Shown: positions 1-9,028 of the stretch, piece by piece
Layout of the letters: every line of letters starts with the position of its first letter
Position numbering within the stretch: the first letter of the stretch is position 1
NCBI GenBank assembly: GCA_023457615.1
Contig: JAEWKY010000136.1
Span: 1-20,997, forward strand
Source of the DNA: Actinomycetes bacterium
GTDB lineage: Bacteria; Actinomycetota; Actinomycetes; Actinomycetales; Microbacteriaceae
DNA: 20,997 nt
Direction of reading: 5' to 3'
Program-made: the position numbers and the translations under genes
Notes under the pieces: model-generated
Seen by the model: only the letters and a program-made list of their open reading frames with translations
Database searches by the model: none
What the model was told of the DNA's origin: nothing

Positions 1-542
1 GCCTCCGCCGACGCCTCGAACGCCGCGCGCGCCCCGGCGGCGTCCCCGGCCTCGAGCCGAGCCCGGCCCAGGTTGCCGTGCAGCGCCACGAGCCAGCGCA
101 GCGTGCGGGCATCCCGCACCCCGTCGAGCACCTCGACGGCGCGTGCCGTCCACTCCTCCGCCCGCGGCGGCTCGGCGATCGCGAGCATGTGCAGCGCGTC
201 GACGTGCAGGAAGACGAGGGCGGCGTCGCCGGCCGAGCGCTCCGCCGCCCGGGCGAAGTGCCGAGCCGCCTCCCCGGCAGCCCCCGCGGACTCGTGCAGC
301 CGACCGCGCTCGAGGGCGACCCGCACCATCACCCGCGGATCGTCGGGGTCGAGCGCGTCGAGGATCGCGTGCCCCTCGGAGAAGCGTCCCTGCAGCCCGA
401 AGGCGCGGGCGAGCTGCGTGCGCAGCTCGCGGCGGCAGATCGGGCTCGGCTCGTCGACGATCGCCTGACGGATCCGCGTCTCGCTGGCGACGGGGTCCTC
501 GAAGTCCCACAGCGCGTCGAGTGTCGACTGCTCCACGGTCAT
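1..542 (-). CDS. TPR-repeat protein, C-terminal part outside window
   Basis: The frame opens with ATG at 542 and runs off the left edge, giving 180 residues of an incomplete protein. The sequence is Ala/Arg/Glu-rich and helical, with TPR-like spacing such as LARAFGLQGRFSEGHAILDA (about residues 45-64) and GNLGRARLEAGDAAGARAAF near the edge. There is no signal peptide or membrane segment, so it should be cytosolic. The start is supported by a purine-rich GGAGAG six bases upstream. It diverges from ligA across a 193-bp gap. TPR proteins mediate protein-protein contacts; nothing here shows the partner. The tetratricopeptide call rests on repeat texture, and the rest of the protein could add another domain. 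Confidence 0.72.
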   Translation of the reverse strand, partial: MTVEQSTLDALWDFEDPVASETRIRQAIVDEPSPICRRELRTQLARAFGLQGRFSEGHAILDALDPDDPRVMVRVALERGRLHESAGAAGEAARHFARAAERSAGDAALVFLHVDALHMLAIAEPPRAEEWTARAVEVLDGVRDARTLRWLVALHGNLGRARLEAGDAAGARAAFEASAE

Positions 543-548
543 CCGCAG

Positions 549-554
549 CTCTCC
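549..554 (-). promoter_or_regulatory. Shine-Dalgarno site of the TPR gene
   Basis: GGAGAG on the minus strand, separated by 6 nt from the ATG at 542. It supports that start over the other upstream open-frame positions. No clear -10 box was recognised for this gene. Confidence 0.5.
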
Positions 555-679
555 GTCCTGCCGCACTGTCCCGGCCCGCACGCTGTCGCGAGGATCCCGG
601 CACGATCAGGGTCGCACGGCCGGGCGCGGGCTGCACGGACCGGGCGCCCACGACGCGTTCGTGAGGGCCCGGAACGCGG

Positions 680-695
680 GCCGACCGCGGTCGGC
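680..695. promoter_or_regulatory. 16-bp perfect palindrome, candidate operator
   Basis: GCCGACCG followed directly by its reverse complement CGGTCGGC. It lies 28 bp upstream of the ligA -10 box, in the divergent promoter region shared with the TPR gene. A dimeric repressor site is possible, but GC-rich palindromes also occur by chance in this genome. Confidence 0.3.
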
Positions 696-723
696 ACGAC
701 CCGCCGGAGTCGGCGGTCGTCCG

Positions 724-3000
<2,277 letters not shown>

Positions 3001-3025
3001 TCCCTCGAACGACGGACCCGCCGCC

Positions 3026-3046
3026 GCACGACGGAGTCCGTCGTGC
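3026..3046 (+). terminator. ligA terminator hairpin
   Basis: Perfect 10-bp inverted repeat (GCACGACGGA / TCCGTCGTGC) around a single G, beginning 26 nt after the ligA stop. There is no U-tract, as is common for GC-rich actinobacterial terminators. In RNA the loop would be about 5 nt. Confidence 0.6.
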
Positions 3047-3069
3047 GCGCGACGCGGCACGATCGCACA

Positions 3070-3089
3070 CTCCCTCCGGGGGGAGGGAG
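3070..3089 (+). terminator. second hairpin after ligA
   Basis: CTCCCTCC and GGAGGGAG pair as an 8-bp stem around GGG. It lies 24 nt beyond the first hairpin and may act as a back-up terminator. Confidence 0.4.
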
Positions 3090-3375
3090 CGCCGGGGTAC
3101 GCGACCGCGGAAAAAAAATTCCGGGTTCCGCGTCATAGCCGTCCGGTCCCGCCGTCTCTTGGGGTGAGACACCCGAGCGGATGCGGGTCCGCCCGGCGTC
3201 GACTGGCGGCGCGTCGAGGAGTGGTTCCTGATCCTCCACCCTCGATGCGCCGCCACCTCCACCAGGTGAAAGAGGCACCGTACGGGGGACAGTCGGAGCC
3301 GGCGAACCCGGTCCGAGCGGGGTGCGGAATCCGTCGTCGCGGTCGTGCGGCGGCGGACACGGACGGGTCGTCCTG
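3090..3375. other. Non-coding part of the ligA-DUF1023 gap
   Basis: No convincing gene was seen on either strand; open frames here have actinobacterial shadow composition only. The stretch holds a run of eight A (3111-3118) flanked by the inverted repeat CGCGGAA (3106-3112) / TTCCGCG (3126-3132), unusually AT-rich for this genome, and a small GGGTG-AGA-CACCC hairpin at 3162-3174. A small RNA cannot be excluded. Confidence 0.4.
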
Positions 3376-3482
3376 CCCCTCGAACGGGGTACGAAAGGGA
3401 GGAAACGTCCCCGAAACGGGGGACAAGAGGGTGAATTCTGGGCGTTTTCCGAGCGCGAGCCGGAAACGCCCCCCTTTCGGGT
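3376..3482 (+). other. Cluster of four hairpins upstream of the DUF1023 gene
   Basis: Successive inverted repeats: CCCC-TCGAAC-GGGG (3376-3389); GTCCCC-GAAACG-GGGGAC (3407-3424); an 11-bp stem with one bulged T, GGGCGTTTTCCG (3440-3451) against CGGAAACGCCC (3461-3471); and a small CCC-TTTC-GGG. All lie just upstream of the TAGAAT box. Similar words such as CGAACGGGG, CGAAACGGGG and GGAAACG recur. They could be operator half-sites or, if transcribed from further upstream, structured leader RNA. Confidence 0.4.
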
Positions 3483-3495
3483 GCCACCGTGACCC

Positions 3496-3501
3496 TAGAA
3501 T
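3496..3501 (+). promoter_or_regulatory. -10 box of the DUF1023 hydrolase gene
   Basis: TAGAAT is the best -10 match in this gap and lies 56 nt before the ATG at 3558. It would give a leader of roughly 50 nt, unlike the leaderless neighbours. The -35 region is weak (TTTCGG at 3475-3480, 15-nt spacer). Confidence 0.45.
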
Positions 3502-3557
3502 GCGGGGTAGTACGGTGACGGTCGTCTCGGGATGGCGGACGCGCCGCACGCTGGGCG

Positions 3558-5054
3558 ATGGGACAACCCGACGTGCTGTTCACAGCATTCCTCTCGACCC
3601 CGGCGATCGCCGCAGGGCTCGCCGGGGCTCTCGTCGTGTCCCCCTCCCTCCCGTCGGTCTCGATCGCGACGATCACGGAGGCCCTGTCCCGGCCCGCCGT
3701 CGTCGCAGGCGTGCCCGCACCCGGCGTCGACACGGGCATCCCGCAGCCCTTCATCGGTCCCGATCCCGTGGGCGGCGGCTCGTCGCTCGACACGATCGCG
3801 CGCCTCGACGGCGTCGCCCTCCTCGACCAGCTCGTGCGGCTCAGCTCGCACGAGCGCGACGAGTTCCTGCAGCAGCATCCCGAGGCCATCGTCGGCCTGA
3901 CCGAGGCGCCGCCCGCGGCGGCGGCGGTCGCGGGATGGTGGACGCGCACGTCGGGCACCGCCCGCGCCGGGCTCACCGCCGACCTGCCCGGCGTCGTCGG
4001 CAACCTCGAGGGTCTGCCGTACACGGTGCGCGACGTCGCGAACCGCGCCTTCCTCGCCGCGACCGTGTTCGCCATCCGCGCGCAGCTCGACGGGGGCGTC
4101 GGCCGGGCGATGGAGGACGAGCTGCGCGCCCGCCTGCGCATGCTGAGCTCCGTCGAGGAGGCGCTGCGCACGGGTGCGTCGGGGGCGGGGCGCACGCTCG
4201 TGTCGCTCGACGTCACCGGCCAGGGTCGCGCCGTCGTCGCGGTCGGCGATCTCGCCGTCGCCGACTACGTGACGTTCTTCGTGCCGGGCATGTACGTCGG
4301 GGTGAGCGAGCAGCTCGTCGACTGGACGGGCAACGCCGAGACCTCGCTGCTCGAGCAGCAGAAGTGGCTCGACCGGCTCGGGCTCGGCGGCGAGGCCGCG
4401 ACCGTCGCCTGGATCGGCTACCACACCCCGACGATCGTCAACATCTCGTCGTTCGACCTCGCCTACCAGGGTCGGGATGCCCTCACCTGGTCGCTCGAGG
4501 GTCTCGACGCGGTGCGCGGCGGCGGCCTCCCGGCGCCGACCGTGAGCGTTGCGGACGGCTCGACGAGCGCGAAGCCCGCGGCGGACGCGGGTGCCGACGA
4601 CGCCGGCGACGTCGCGGGGCCCGGGCCGGGTCGCCCGTTCGTCTCGATCGTCGCGCACTCCTACGGCTCCACGGCCGCGATGCTCGCGCTGCAGGAGAAC
4701 GACGTCACCGTCGACGCCCTCGTGCTCGTCGGCTCGCCGGGCAGCCCCGCGACGAGCGTCGACGACCTCAAGGTCACCGGCGGCAACGTGTGGGTCGCGG
4801 CGGCCGACAGCGACCCCATCCCGCGCAGCGGCGTGTTCGGCAGCCAGCCGCTCGACGCCGACTTCGGCGCCCACCGTTTCTCGGTGAAGGGCATGAGCGA
4901 CCCGATCACGGGCGAGCCGCTCGCGGAGATCAGCGGCCATGTCTACTACTTCTGGCCGGGGACGACCTCCGTGCGCAACACGGCGCTCATCGCGATCGGC
5001 CAGGGCGCGCTCGTGGCGACCGACGCGGGCCTCGCGAAGAGCGTCTCGCGCTGA
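3558..5054 (+). CDS. DUF1023-type alpha/beta hydrolase, likely exported or membrane-anchored
   Basis: A 498-aa protein of the Abhydrolase_8/DUF1023 family (actinobacterial serine hydrolases of unknown substrate). The nucleophile elbow is VAHSYGS with Ser368. Downstream are an acid candidate in ADSDP (Asp417 or Asp419) and a His candidate in SGHVYYF (His461), in the order Ser-Asp-His expected for this fold. The N-terminus has a hydrophobic stretch (about residues 8-30) and there is a long helical region before the catalytic domain. An Ala/Gly/Asp-rich low-complexity linker (about 325-355) interrupts the fold just before the elbow. No clear Shine-Dalgarno is seen before the ATG at 3558, so the start is moderately certain. 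It stands alone between ligA and gatCA with its own promoter and terminator, so context says little about substrate. Esterase or lipase activity is a family-level inference. Confidence 0.83.
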   Translation: MGQPDVLFTAFLSTPAIAAGLAGALVVSPSLPSVSIATITEALSRPAVVAGVPAPGVDTGIPQPFIGPDPVGGGSSLDTIARLDGVALLDQLVRLSSHERDEFLQQHPEAIVGLTEAPPAAAAVAGWWTRTSGTARAGLTADLPGVVGNLEGLPYTVRDVANRAFLAATVFAIRAQLDGGVGRAMEDELRARLRMLSSVEEALRTGASGAGRTLVSLDVTGQGRAVVAVGDLAVADYVTFFVPGMYVGVSEQLVDWTGNAETSLLEQQKWLDRLGLGGEAATVAWIGYHTPTIVNISSFDLAYQGRDALTWSLEGLDAVRGGGLPAPTVSVADGSTSAKPAADAGADDAGDVAGPGPGRPFVSIVAHSYGSTAAMLALQENDVTVDALVLVGSPGSPATSVDDLKVTGGNVWVAAADSDPIPRSGVFGSQPLDADFGAHRFSVKGMSDPITGEPLAEISGHVYYFWPGTTSVRNTALIAIGQGALVATDAGLAKSVSR

Positions 5055-5057
5055 GTC

Positions 5058-5070
5058 GGCGGTCGCCGCC
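5058..5070 (+). terminator. Short GC hairpin after the DUF1023 gene
   Basis: GGCGG-TCG-CCGCC, a perfect 5-bp stem starting 4 nt after the TGA stop. It has no U-tract. Confidence 0.4.
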
Positions 5071-5168
5071 CTCCCGGTCGGCCCCGCTCCCGGTCGGCCC
5101 CACCCGGTCGGCCCGACCCCATCGGCCCCTAGCCCATCGGCCCCCACCCGGTCGGGCCCGCTCCCGGC
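5071..5168. repeat. Degenerate ~15-bp tandem repeat upstream of gatC
   Basis: About six imperfect copies of a CCCGGTCGGCCC-like unit, starting near 5071, 5087, 5103, 5117, 5132 and 5147, with a last partial CTCCCGGCAA. Copies differ mainly at GGT/CAT in the core. The array fills nearly the whole gap between the DUF1023 terminator and the gatC -10 box. Confidence 0.75.
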
Positions 5169-5174
5169 AACTCG

Positions 5175-5180
5175 TAGACT
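5175..5180 (+). promoter_or_regulatory. -10 box of gatCA (probably leaderless)
   Basis: TAGACT followed by 6 nt and then the GTG start of gatC at 5187. There is no Shine-Dalgarno. The -35 region would fall inside the tandem repeat. Confidence 0.6.
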
Positions 5181-5186
5181 TCGGGG

Positions 5187-5486
5187 GTGCCGGAAATCAC
5201 CCCCGACGTCGTCTCCCACCTCGCGCAGCTCGCGCGCATCGCGCTGACCGAGGAGGAGGTCGCCCGCCTGACCGGCGAGCTCGAGCAGATCGTCGAGTCG
5301 GTCGCGAAGGTCACCGCCGTGGCCACGCCCGACGTGCCCGCGACGAGTCACCCGATCCCGCTCGGCACGGTCACGCGGCAGGATGTCGTCGGCGCGACGC
5401 TCACGAACGCCGAGGCGCTCGCGGGGGCGCCGGCGAGCGAGGCCGGGCAGTTCAAGGTCGCGAGCATCCTGGGGGAGGAGCAGTGA
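5187..5486 (+). CDS. gatC: Asp-tRNA(Asn)/Glu-tRNA(Gln) amidotransferase subunit C
   Basis: A 99-aa protein of typical family length. GatC wraps around GatA and stabilises its contact with GatB in the GatCAB complex, which converts mischarged Glu-tRNA(Gln) (and Asp-tRNA(Asn)) to the correct amidated form. Family features are the N-terminal [20 protein letters not shown] helix and the [15 protein letters not shown] segment followed by a FKVASIL tail. The GTG start is fixed by the -10 box 6 nt upstream. Its stop overlaps the gatA start (GTGA), so the two are translationally coupled. Confidence 0.95.
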   Translation: MPEITPDVVSHLAQLARIALTEEEVARLTGELEQIVESVAKVTAVATPDVPATSHPIPLGTVTRQDVVGATLTNAEALAGAPASEAGQFKVASILGEEQ

Positions 5487-6988
5487 GCGACCTCACGCGC
5501 GCGACCGCCGCGGAGCTCTCGGGGCTGCTCGCCGCGGGCGACGCGTCGAGCGTCGAGATCACGAAGGCCCACCTGGACCGCATCGCGGCCGTCGACGGCG
5601 ACGTGCACGCGTTCCTCCACGTGAGCGAGACGGCGCTCGAGTCGGCACGCGCGGTGGATGCCGCCCGCGCCGCGGGGGAGCCGCTCGGCGAACTCGCCGG
5701 GGTCCCCGTCGCGATCAAGGACGTGCTCTGCACCGTCGACATGCCCTCGACCGCCGGGTCGCGCATCCTCGAGGGCTGGGTTCCGCCGTACGACGCGACG
5801 GTCGTGGCGCGGCTGCGGTCCGCGGGGCTCGTGCCGCTCGGCAAGACCAACATGGACGAGTTCGCGATGGGCAGCTCGACCGAGCACTCCGCCTACGGCA
5901 CGACGCACAACCCGTGGGACCTCACGCGCATCCCCGGGGGTTCCGGCGGCGGCTCGGCGGCGGCGGTCGCGGCGTTCGAGGCTCCGCTCGCTCTCGGCTC
6001 CGACACGGGCGGCTCGATCCGTCAGCCCGCGGCCGTGACCGGCTCGGTCGGCATGAAGCCCACCTACGGCGGTGTCTCGCGCTACGGCGCCATCGCGCTC
6101 GCGTCGTCGCTCGACCAGGTCGGTCCGGTCACCCGCACGGTGCTCGATGCGGGGCTGCTGCACGACGTCATCGGCGGCCACGACCCGCGCGACTCGACCT
6201 CCATCCCGGACGCCTGGCCGTCGTTCGCCGACGCCGCGCGGGCCGGCCTCCGCGGCGAGGGGCTGCGCGGGCTCCGCGTCGGCGTCGTCGCCGAGATGTC
6301 GCGCGAGGACCAGGGCTTCCAGCCCGGCGTGCTGCAGCGCTTCCGGGAGTCGCTCGCGCTGCTCGAGGCCCAGGGCGCGGAGATCGTCGAGGTGAGCGCC
6401 CCGTCGTTCGAGTTCGCGATCTCGGCGTACTACCTGATCCTCCCCGCCGAGGCGTCGAGCAACCTCGCGAAGTTCGACTCGGTGCGCTTCGGGCTGCGGG
6501 TCGACGTGCCCGGCGGAACCGTCGAGGACGTCATGGCCGCGACGCGCGAGCAGGGCTTCGGCCCCGAGGTGAAGCGCCGCATCATCCTCGGCACCTACGC
6601 GTTGTCGGCGGGCTACTACGACGCGTACTACGGCTCGGCGCAGAAGGTGCGCACGCTCATCCAGCGCGACTTCGACGCCGCGTTCTCGACCGTCGACGTG
6701 CTCGCGACCCCGTCGGCCCCGACGACGGCGTTCCCGATCGGCTCGAAGGTCGACGACCCGCTCGCGATGTATCTCAACGACCTGACGACGATCCCGGCGA
6801 ACCTCGCGGGCGTTCCCGGCATCTCGATCCCCGCGGGCCTCGCCCCCGAGGACGGTCTGCCGGTCGGCATCCAGTTCATGGCCCCGGTGCGTCAGGATGC
6901 CCGCCTCTACACCGTCGCGGCCGCTCTCGAGTCGCTGCTCGAGGCGGAGTGGGGCGGCTCGCTGCTGTCGAAGGCCCCCGCGCTCTAG
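5483..6988 (+). CDS. gatA: Asp-tRNA(Asn)/Glu-tRNA(Gln) amidotransferase subunit A
   Basis: The 501-aa glutaminase subunit of GatCAB. It releases ammonia from glutamine and channels it to GatB. The amidase signature is complete: Lys79 (VAIKD), cis-Ser154 in PGGSGGGS and nucleophile Ser178 in GSDTGGSIR, at the same numbering as well-studied GatA proteins. [12 protein letters not shown] and the [16 protein letters not shown] segment are also present. It starts with GTG overlapping the gatC stop by 4 bp, with GGGGGAGGAG just upstream as ribosome binding site. A large open frame extends upstream in the same phase but is antisense or out of phase with other genes and is not used. gatB is not adjacent but lies 4.2 kb downstream. 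The stop codon is the last triplet of the first unit of a tandem repeat. Confidence 0.97.
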   Translation: MSDLTRATAAELSGLLAAGDASSVEITKAHLDRIAAVDGDVHAFLHVSETALESARAVDAARAAGEPLGELAGVPVAIKDVLCTVDMPSTAGSRILEGWVPPYDATVVARLRSAGLVPLGKTNMDEFAMGSSTEHSAYGTTHNPWDLTRIPGGSGGGSAAAVAAFEAPLALGSDTGGSIRQPAAVTGSVGMKPTYGGVSRYGAIALASSLDQVGPVTRTVLDAGLLHDVIGGHDPRDSTSIPDAWPSFADAARAGLRGEGLRGLRVGVVAEMSREDQGFQPGVLQRFRESLALLEAQGAEIVEVSAPSFEFAISAYYLILPAEASSNLAKFDSVRFGLRVDVPGGTVEDVMAATREQGFGPEVKRRIILGTYALSAGYYDAYYGSAQKVRTLIQRDFDAAFSTVDVLATPSAPTTAFPIGSKVDDPLAMYLNDLTTIPANLAGVPGISIPAGLAPEDGLPVGIQFMAPVRQDARLYTVAAALESLLEAEWGGSLLSKAPAL

Positions 6989-7078
6989 CCCCCCGCGTTC
7001 TCGCCCCCGGCGCTCTAGCCCGCGCGCTCTCGCCCTCCACGCACTAGCCCCGCGGCGTTCTCGCCCCCGCGCTACTCG
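6975..7078. repeat. Seven-unit ~15-bp tandem repeat spanning two convergent stop codons
   Basis: Units of 14-16 bp with consensus close to CCCCCGCGCTCTMG: 6975-6988, 6989-7003, 7004-7018, 7019-7032, 7033-7047, 7048-7063 and 7064-7078. Units 1, 3 and 5 end in TAG, the others in TCG, suggesting an older ~29-bp dimer. Unit 1 is the Pro-Ala-Leu-stop end of gatA; unit 7 contains the stop of the convergent ybaK-like gene. Confidence 0.8.
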
Positions 7079-7569
7079 ACGCTGACGACCGTGCCGCCCG
7101 TGATACGCACGAGCTCCGCGTACGTGAGCGGGAACACGGCGTGAGAGTGGCCCGCCGCCGCCCAGATCTCCGGGAACTGCGCGAGCGCCTCGTCGACGTA
7201 GGTGCGCAAGGGCGCCGGATGCCCGACCGGGGCGACCCCGCCGATCGTCTGCCCCGTCGCGCTCTTCACGACCTCGGGGGCGGCCCGGCCGATCTCGCCG
7301 ACCCCGATCCGCGCGGCGAGGGCGGCCGTGTCGACGCGGTGGCCGCCGGAGGTCATGACGAGGATCGGCTCCCCGTCGGCGACGAAGACGAGCGAGTTCG
7401 CGATCGCACCCACGTCGACGCCCACCGCGGCGGCCGCTTCGGCGGCGGTGCGGGCGCCGTCGGGGATGTGCCGCACCTCGCCCGTGACGCCGAGAGCGTC
7501 GAGCGCTGCCCGGACGTTCTGGATGCTGCGGTGCCCGGTGTTCCCGGCTGTGTCGTCGGCTGCGCTCAT
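7072..7569 (-). CDS. YbaK/EbsC-family aminoacyl-tRNA deacylase
   Basis: A 165-aa protein of normal length for the YbaK/ProX superfamily, which hydrolyses wrongly charged tRNA such as Cys-tRNA(Pro) or Ala-tRNA(Pro). The family motif ATGQTIGGVAPVGHP is at residues 104-118, preceded by VMTSGGHRVD (71-80). The position usually holding the functional Lys (in xxK-S/T-L-V/L) reads AIANSLVF, with Asn58. From memory some actinobacterial paralogues share this, so the substrate could differ. The ATG overlaps the stop of the HNH gene (ATGA), so coupling is likely. A -10-like box 6 nt upstream could also give a separate leaderless transcript. The gene converges on gatA, whose product also acts in tRNA charging fidelity, although on the other strand. 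Confidence 0.88.
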   Translation of the reverse strand: MSAADDTAGNTGHRSIQNVRAALDALGVTGEVRHIPDGARTAAEAAAAVGVDVGAIANSLVFVADGEPILVMTSGGHRVDTAALAARIGVGEIGRAAPEVVKSATGQTIGGVAPVGHPAPLRTYVDEALAQFPEIWAAAGHSHAVFPLTYAELVRITGGTVVSVE

Positions 7570-8936
7570 GTGTCGACGCTAGCGCCGGTGGCACGCACCC
7601 CGGTGTCTCCGCTCGGCGGATGGAGTCGTTCGGCGACGCGGGATCGCGTCGGCATGGGGATCGGTCGCTGTCGTGGATCGCGACTGCGGGGCGGGATCGC
7701 GACGAAGCGGTGAACCGGATCCCGCTCGATGCGCCACCCGTTGTCGTGGACCAGCATGTGGTGGTGCCGGCAGAGGAGGACTCCGGACTCGACGTCCGTC
7801 GGGCCCCCTCGCGACCACTCGACGATGTGGTGAGCCTCGCACCAGGAGACGGGCCGGTCGCAGCCCGGGAATCGGCATCCGCCATCCCGGGCCGCGAGCG
7901 CCTCGCGCTGGCGTGCCGTGAAGAGTCGCTGCGCGCGGCCGACCCGGAGGGGGTCGACGCCGTGCTCGTCGAACAGGATCGGCTGAAGGCCCGCGTCGCA
8001 GATGTGTCGCTCCGCCGTCTCGAGCGGAACGCCATCGGCATGATCGCGGTAGAACGCGGCCCCTGTGCGCTCGCGCAGGTCGCGCTCGGTGACGAGCACC
8101 TGGACGGCGTGCCGACGGGAGCCCATCACCCTCGACGGCGATACCTCCGCGCCCAGGCGCAGCAGGTCGACGAAGGTGTCGAGGGTGAGCTGCCCGATCG
8201 TACGGGAGTCGCGCGTGAGCTCGTCGGCTTCGGCGACGGCCTCGGGGTCGACGAATCGCGGACCGCCGCGTCGGGGCGACGTCGCCTGGTCGTAGATGGC
8301 GCGCACGATCGCCGACGTGTCGGGATCCATGAGCCCGTCGACTCGATCCATGCCGTCGGGGCGCCGCGTGAAGTGGAGGTAGCGTCTCTGCCGCAGCTCC
8401 GCGGCGCGATCGTGCACCGACGCCGCGTGGAGATCGTCGCGGATCGCACGCGCCCGTGCCGCGACCTGCTCGACCGTCAGCTCCGGTGCCGCGGTCGCCA
8501 GCTCGGCGGCGGCATCCAGCAGGTCGTCCGCGGCGACCTCGGCCGTCGGCGCACCCAGCCCCGCCCGGATCGCATCGGCCTTCTCGACCGACACCCGTCC
8601 CGACGACACCGCCGAGCCCACGGGCGCGAGCCAGGGGTCGGCATCCACGGTCAGCAGCTCGCCCACGCGCACGAGCGTCGTCGCCTCGCGCTTCGAGGTG
8701 CCCGCGACGACCTGCACGAGGTTCTCGGTGGTGCGGACGCCTCGGCTCTGCGCCAGCCCGGCGAACCCCGCTTCCGGGCGCGAGCGGTGCTTCATCTCCG
8801 CCGCGAACCCGGCCAGGGCCGCCTCGACGTGCCTCTTCAGCTCGCCGAGCTCGGCGGCTCCCGCGAGCAGCGCGTCATCCGAGAGCGCACTCGGATCCGC
8901 ACCCAGCAGGGTGCTGACGGGAGCGAGGGGAGCCAT
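7566..8936 (-). CDS. DUF222/13E12-family HNH endonuclease
   Basis: 456 aa from the ATG at 8936. The N-terminal and middle part is the helical DUF222 domain of the 13E12 repeat family. The C-terminus carries the zinc-stabilised HNH nuclease: CRFPGC, then SWCEAHHIVEW (His369-His370), then LLCRHHHMLVHDNGW. An Arg/Pro-rich tail follows. These proteins are abundant in actinobacteria, often multicopy, and of uncertain role (homing-like or DNA-damage-associated). The frame is open up to 9053, but the start at 8936 is preferred because the LexA box and promoter then lie upstream. GGAGG precedes this ATG by 1 nt, closer than ideal. It ends overlapping the ybaK-like start. The gene is intact. Confidence 0.9.
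   Translation of the reverse strand: MAPLAPVSTLLGADPSALSDDALLAGAAELGELKRHVEAALAGFAAEMKHRSRPEAGFAGLAQSRGVRTTENLVQVVAGTSKREATTLVRVGELLTVDADPWLAPVGSAVSSGRVSVEKADAIRAGLGAPTAEVAADDLLDAAAELATAAPELTVEQVAARARAIRDDLHAASVHDRAAELRQRRYLHFTRRPDGMDRVDGLMDPDTSAIVRAIYDQATSPRRGGPRFVDPEAVAEADELTRDSRTIGQLTLDTFVDLLRLGAEVSPSRVMGSRRHAVQVLVTERDLRERTGAAFYRDHADGVPLETAERHICDAGLQPILFDEHGVDPLRVGRAQRLFTARQREALAARDGGCRFPGCDRPVSWCEAHHIVEWSRGGPTDVESGVLLCRHHHMLVHDNGWRIERDPVHRFVAIPPRSRDPRQRPIPMPTRSRVAERLHPPSGDTGVRATGASVDT
7576..7581 (-). promoter_or_regulatory. Possible -10 box of the ybaK-like gene
   Basis: TAGCGT on the minus strand, 6 nt before the ATG at 7569, inside the last codons of the HNH gene. It has the same spacing as the other leaderless starts in the window, but the 4-bp gene overlap offers an alternative (coupling). 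Confidence 0.4.
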
Positions 8937-8955
8937 GCCTCCATTGAACCCAGGT

Positions 8956-8971
8956 TCGAACGTATGTACTA
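8956..8971 (-). promoter_or_regulatory. LexA (SOS) box upstream of the HNH gene
   Basis: TCGAACGTATGTACTA (+ strand) matches the actinobacterial SOS consensus TCGAACRYRYGTTCGA at 14 of 16 positions, including the RYRY centre. It is centred about 27 bp before the HNH start and overlaps a possible -10 (TAGTAC on the minus strand). 13E12-family genes of Mycobacterium tuberculosis are known LexA targets, which agrees. Confidence 0.7.
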
Positions 8972-9028
8972 GGTAGACGATCCATTCTCGGCAGAAGTCA
9001 TCCATTCGCGCCCTGTGGAGGAGTGGAC

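Noticed and set aside
3495..5351. Long minus-strand open frame opposite the DUF1023 gene
   Set aside because: Arg/Asp/Gly-rich shadow; the plus strand has the conserved nucleophile elbow.
5348..8041. Long minus-strand open frame opposite gatA
   Set aside because: It has Arg-rich shadow composition, crosses several real genes and shows no domain.
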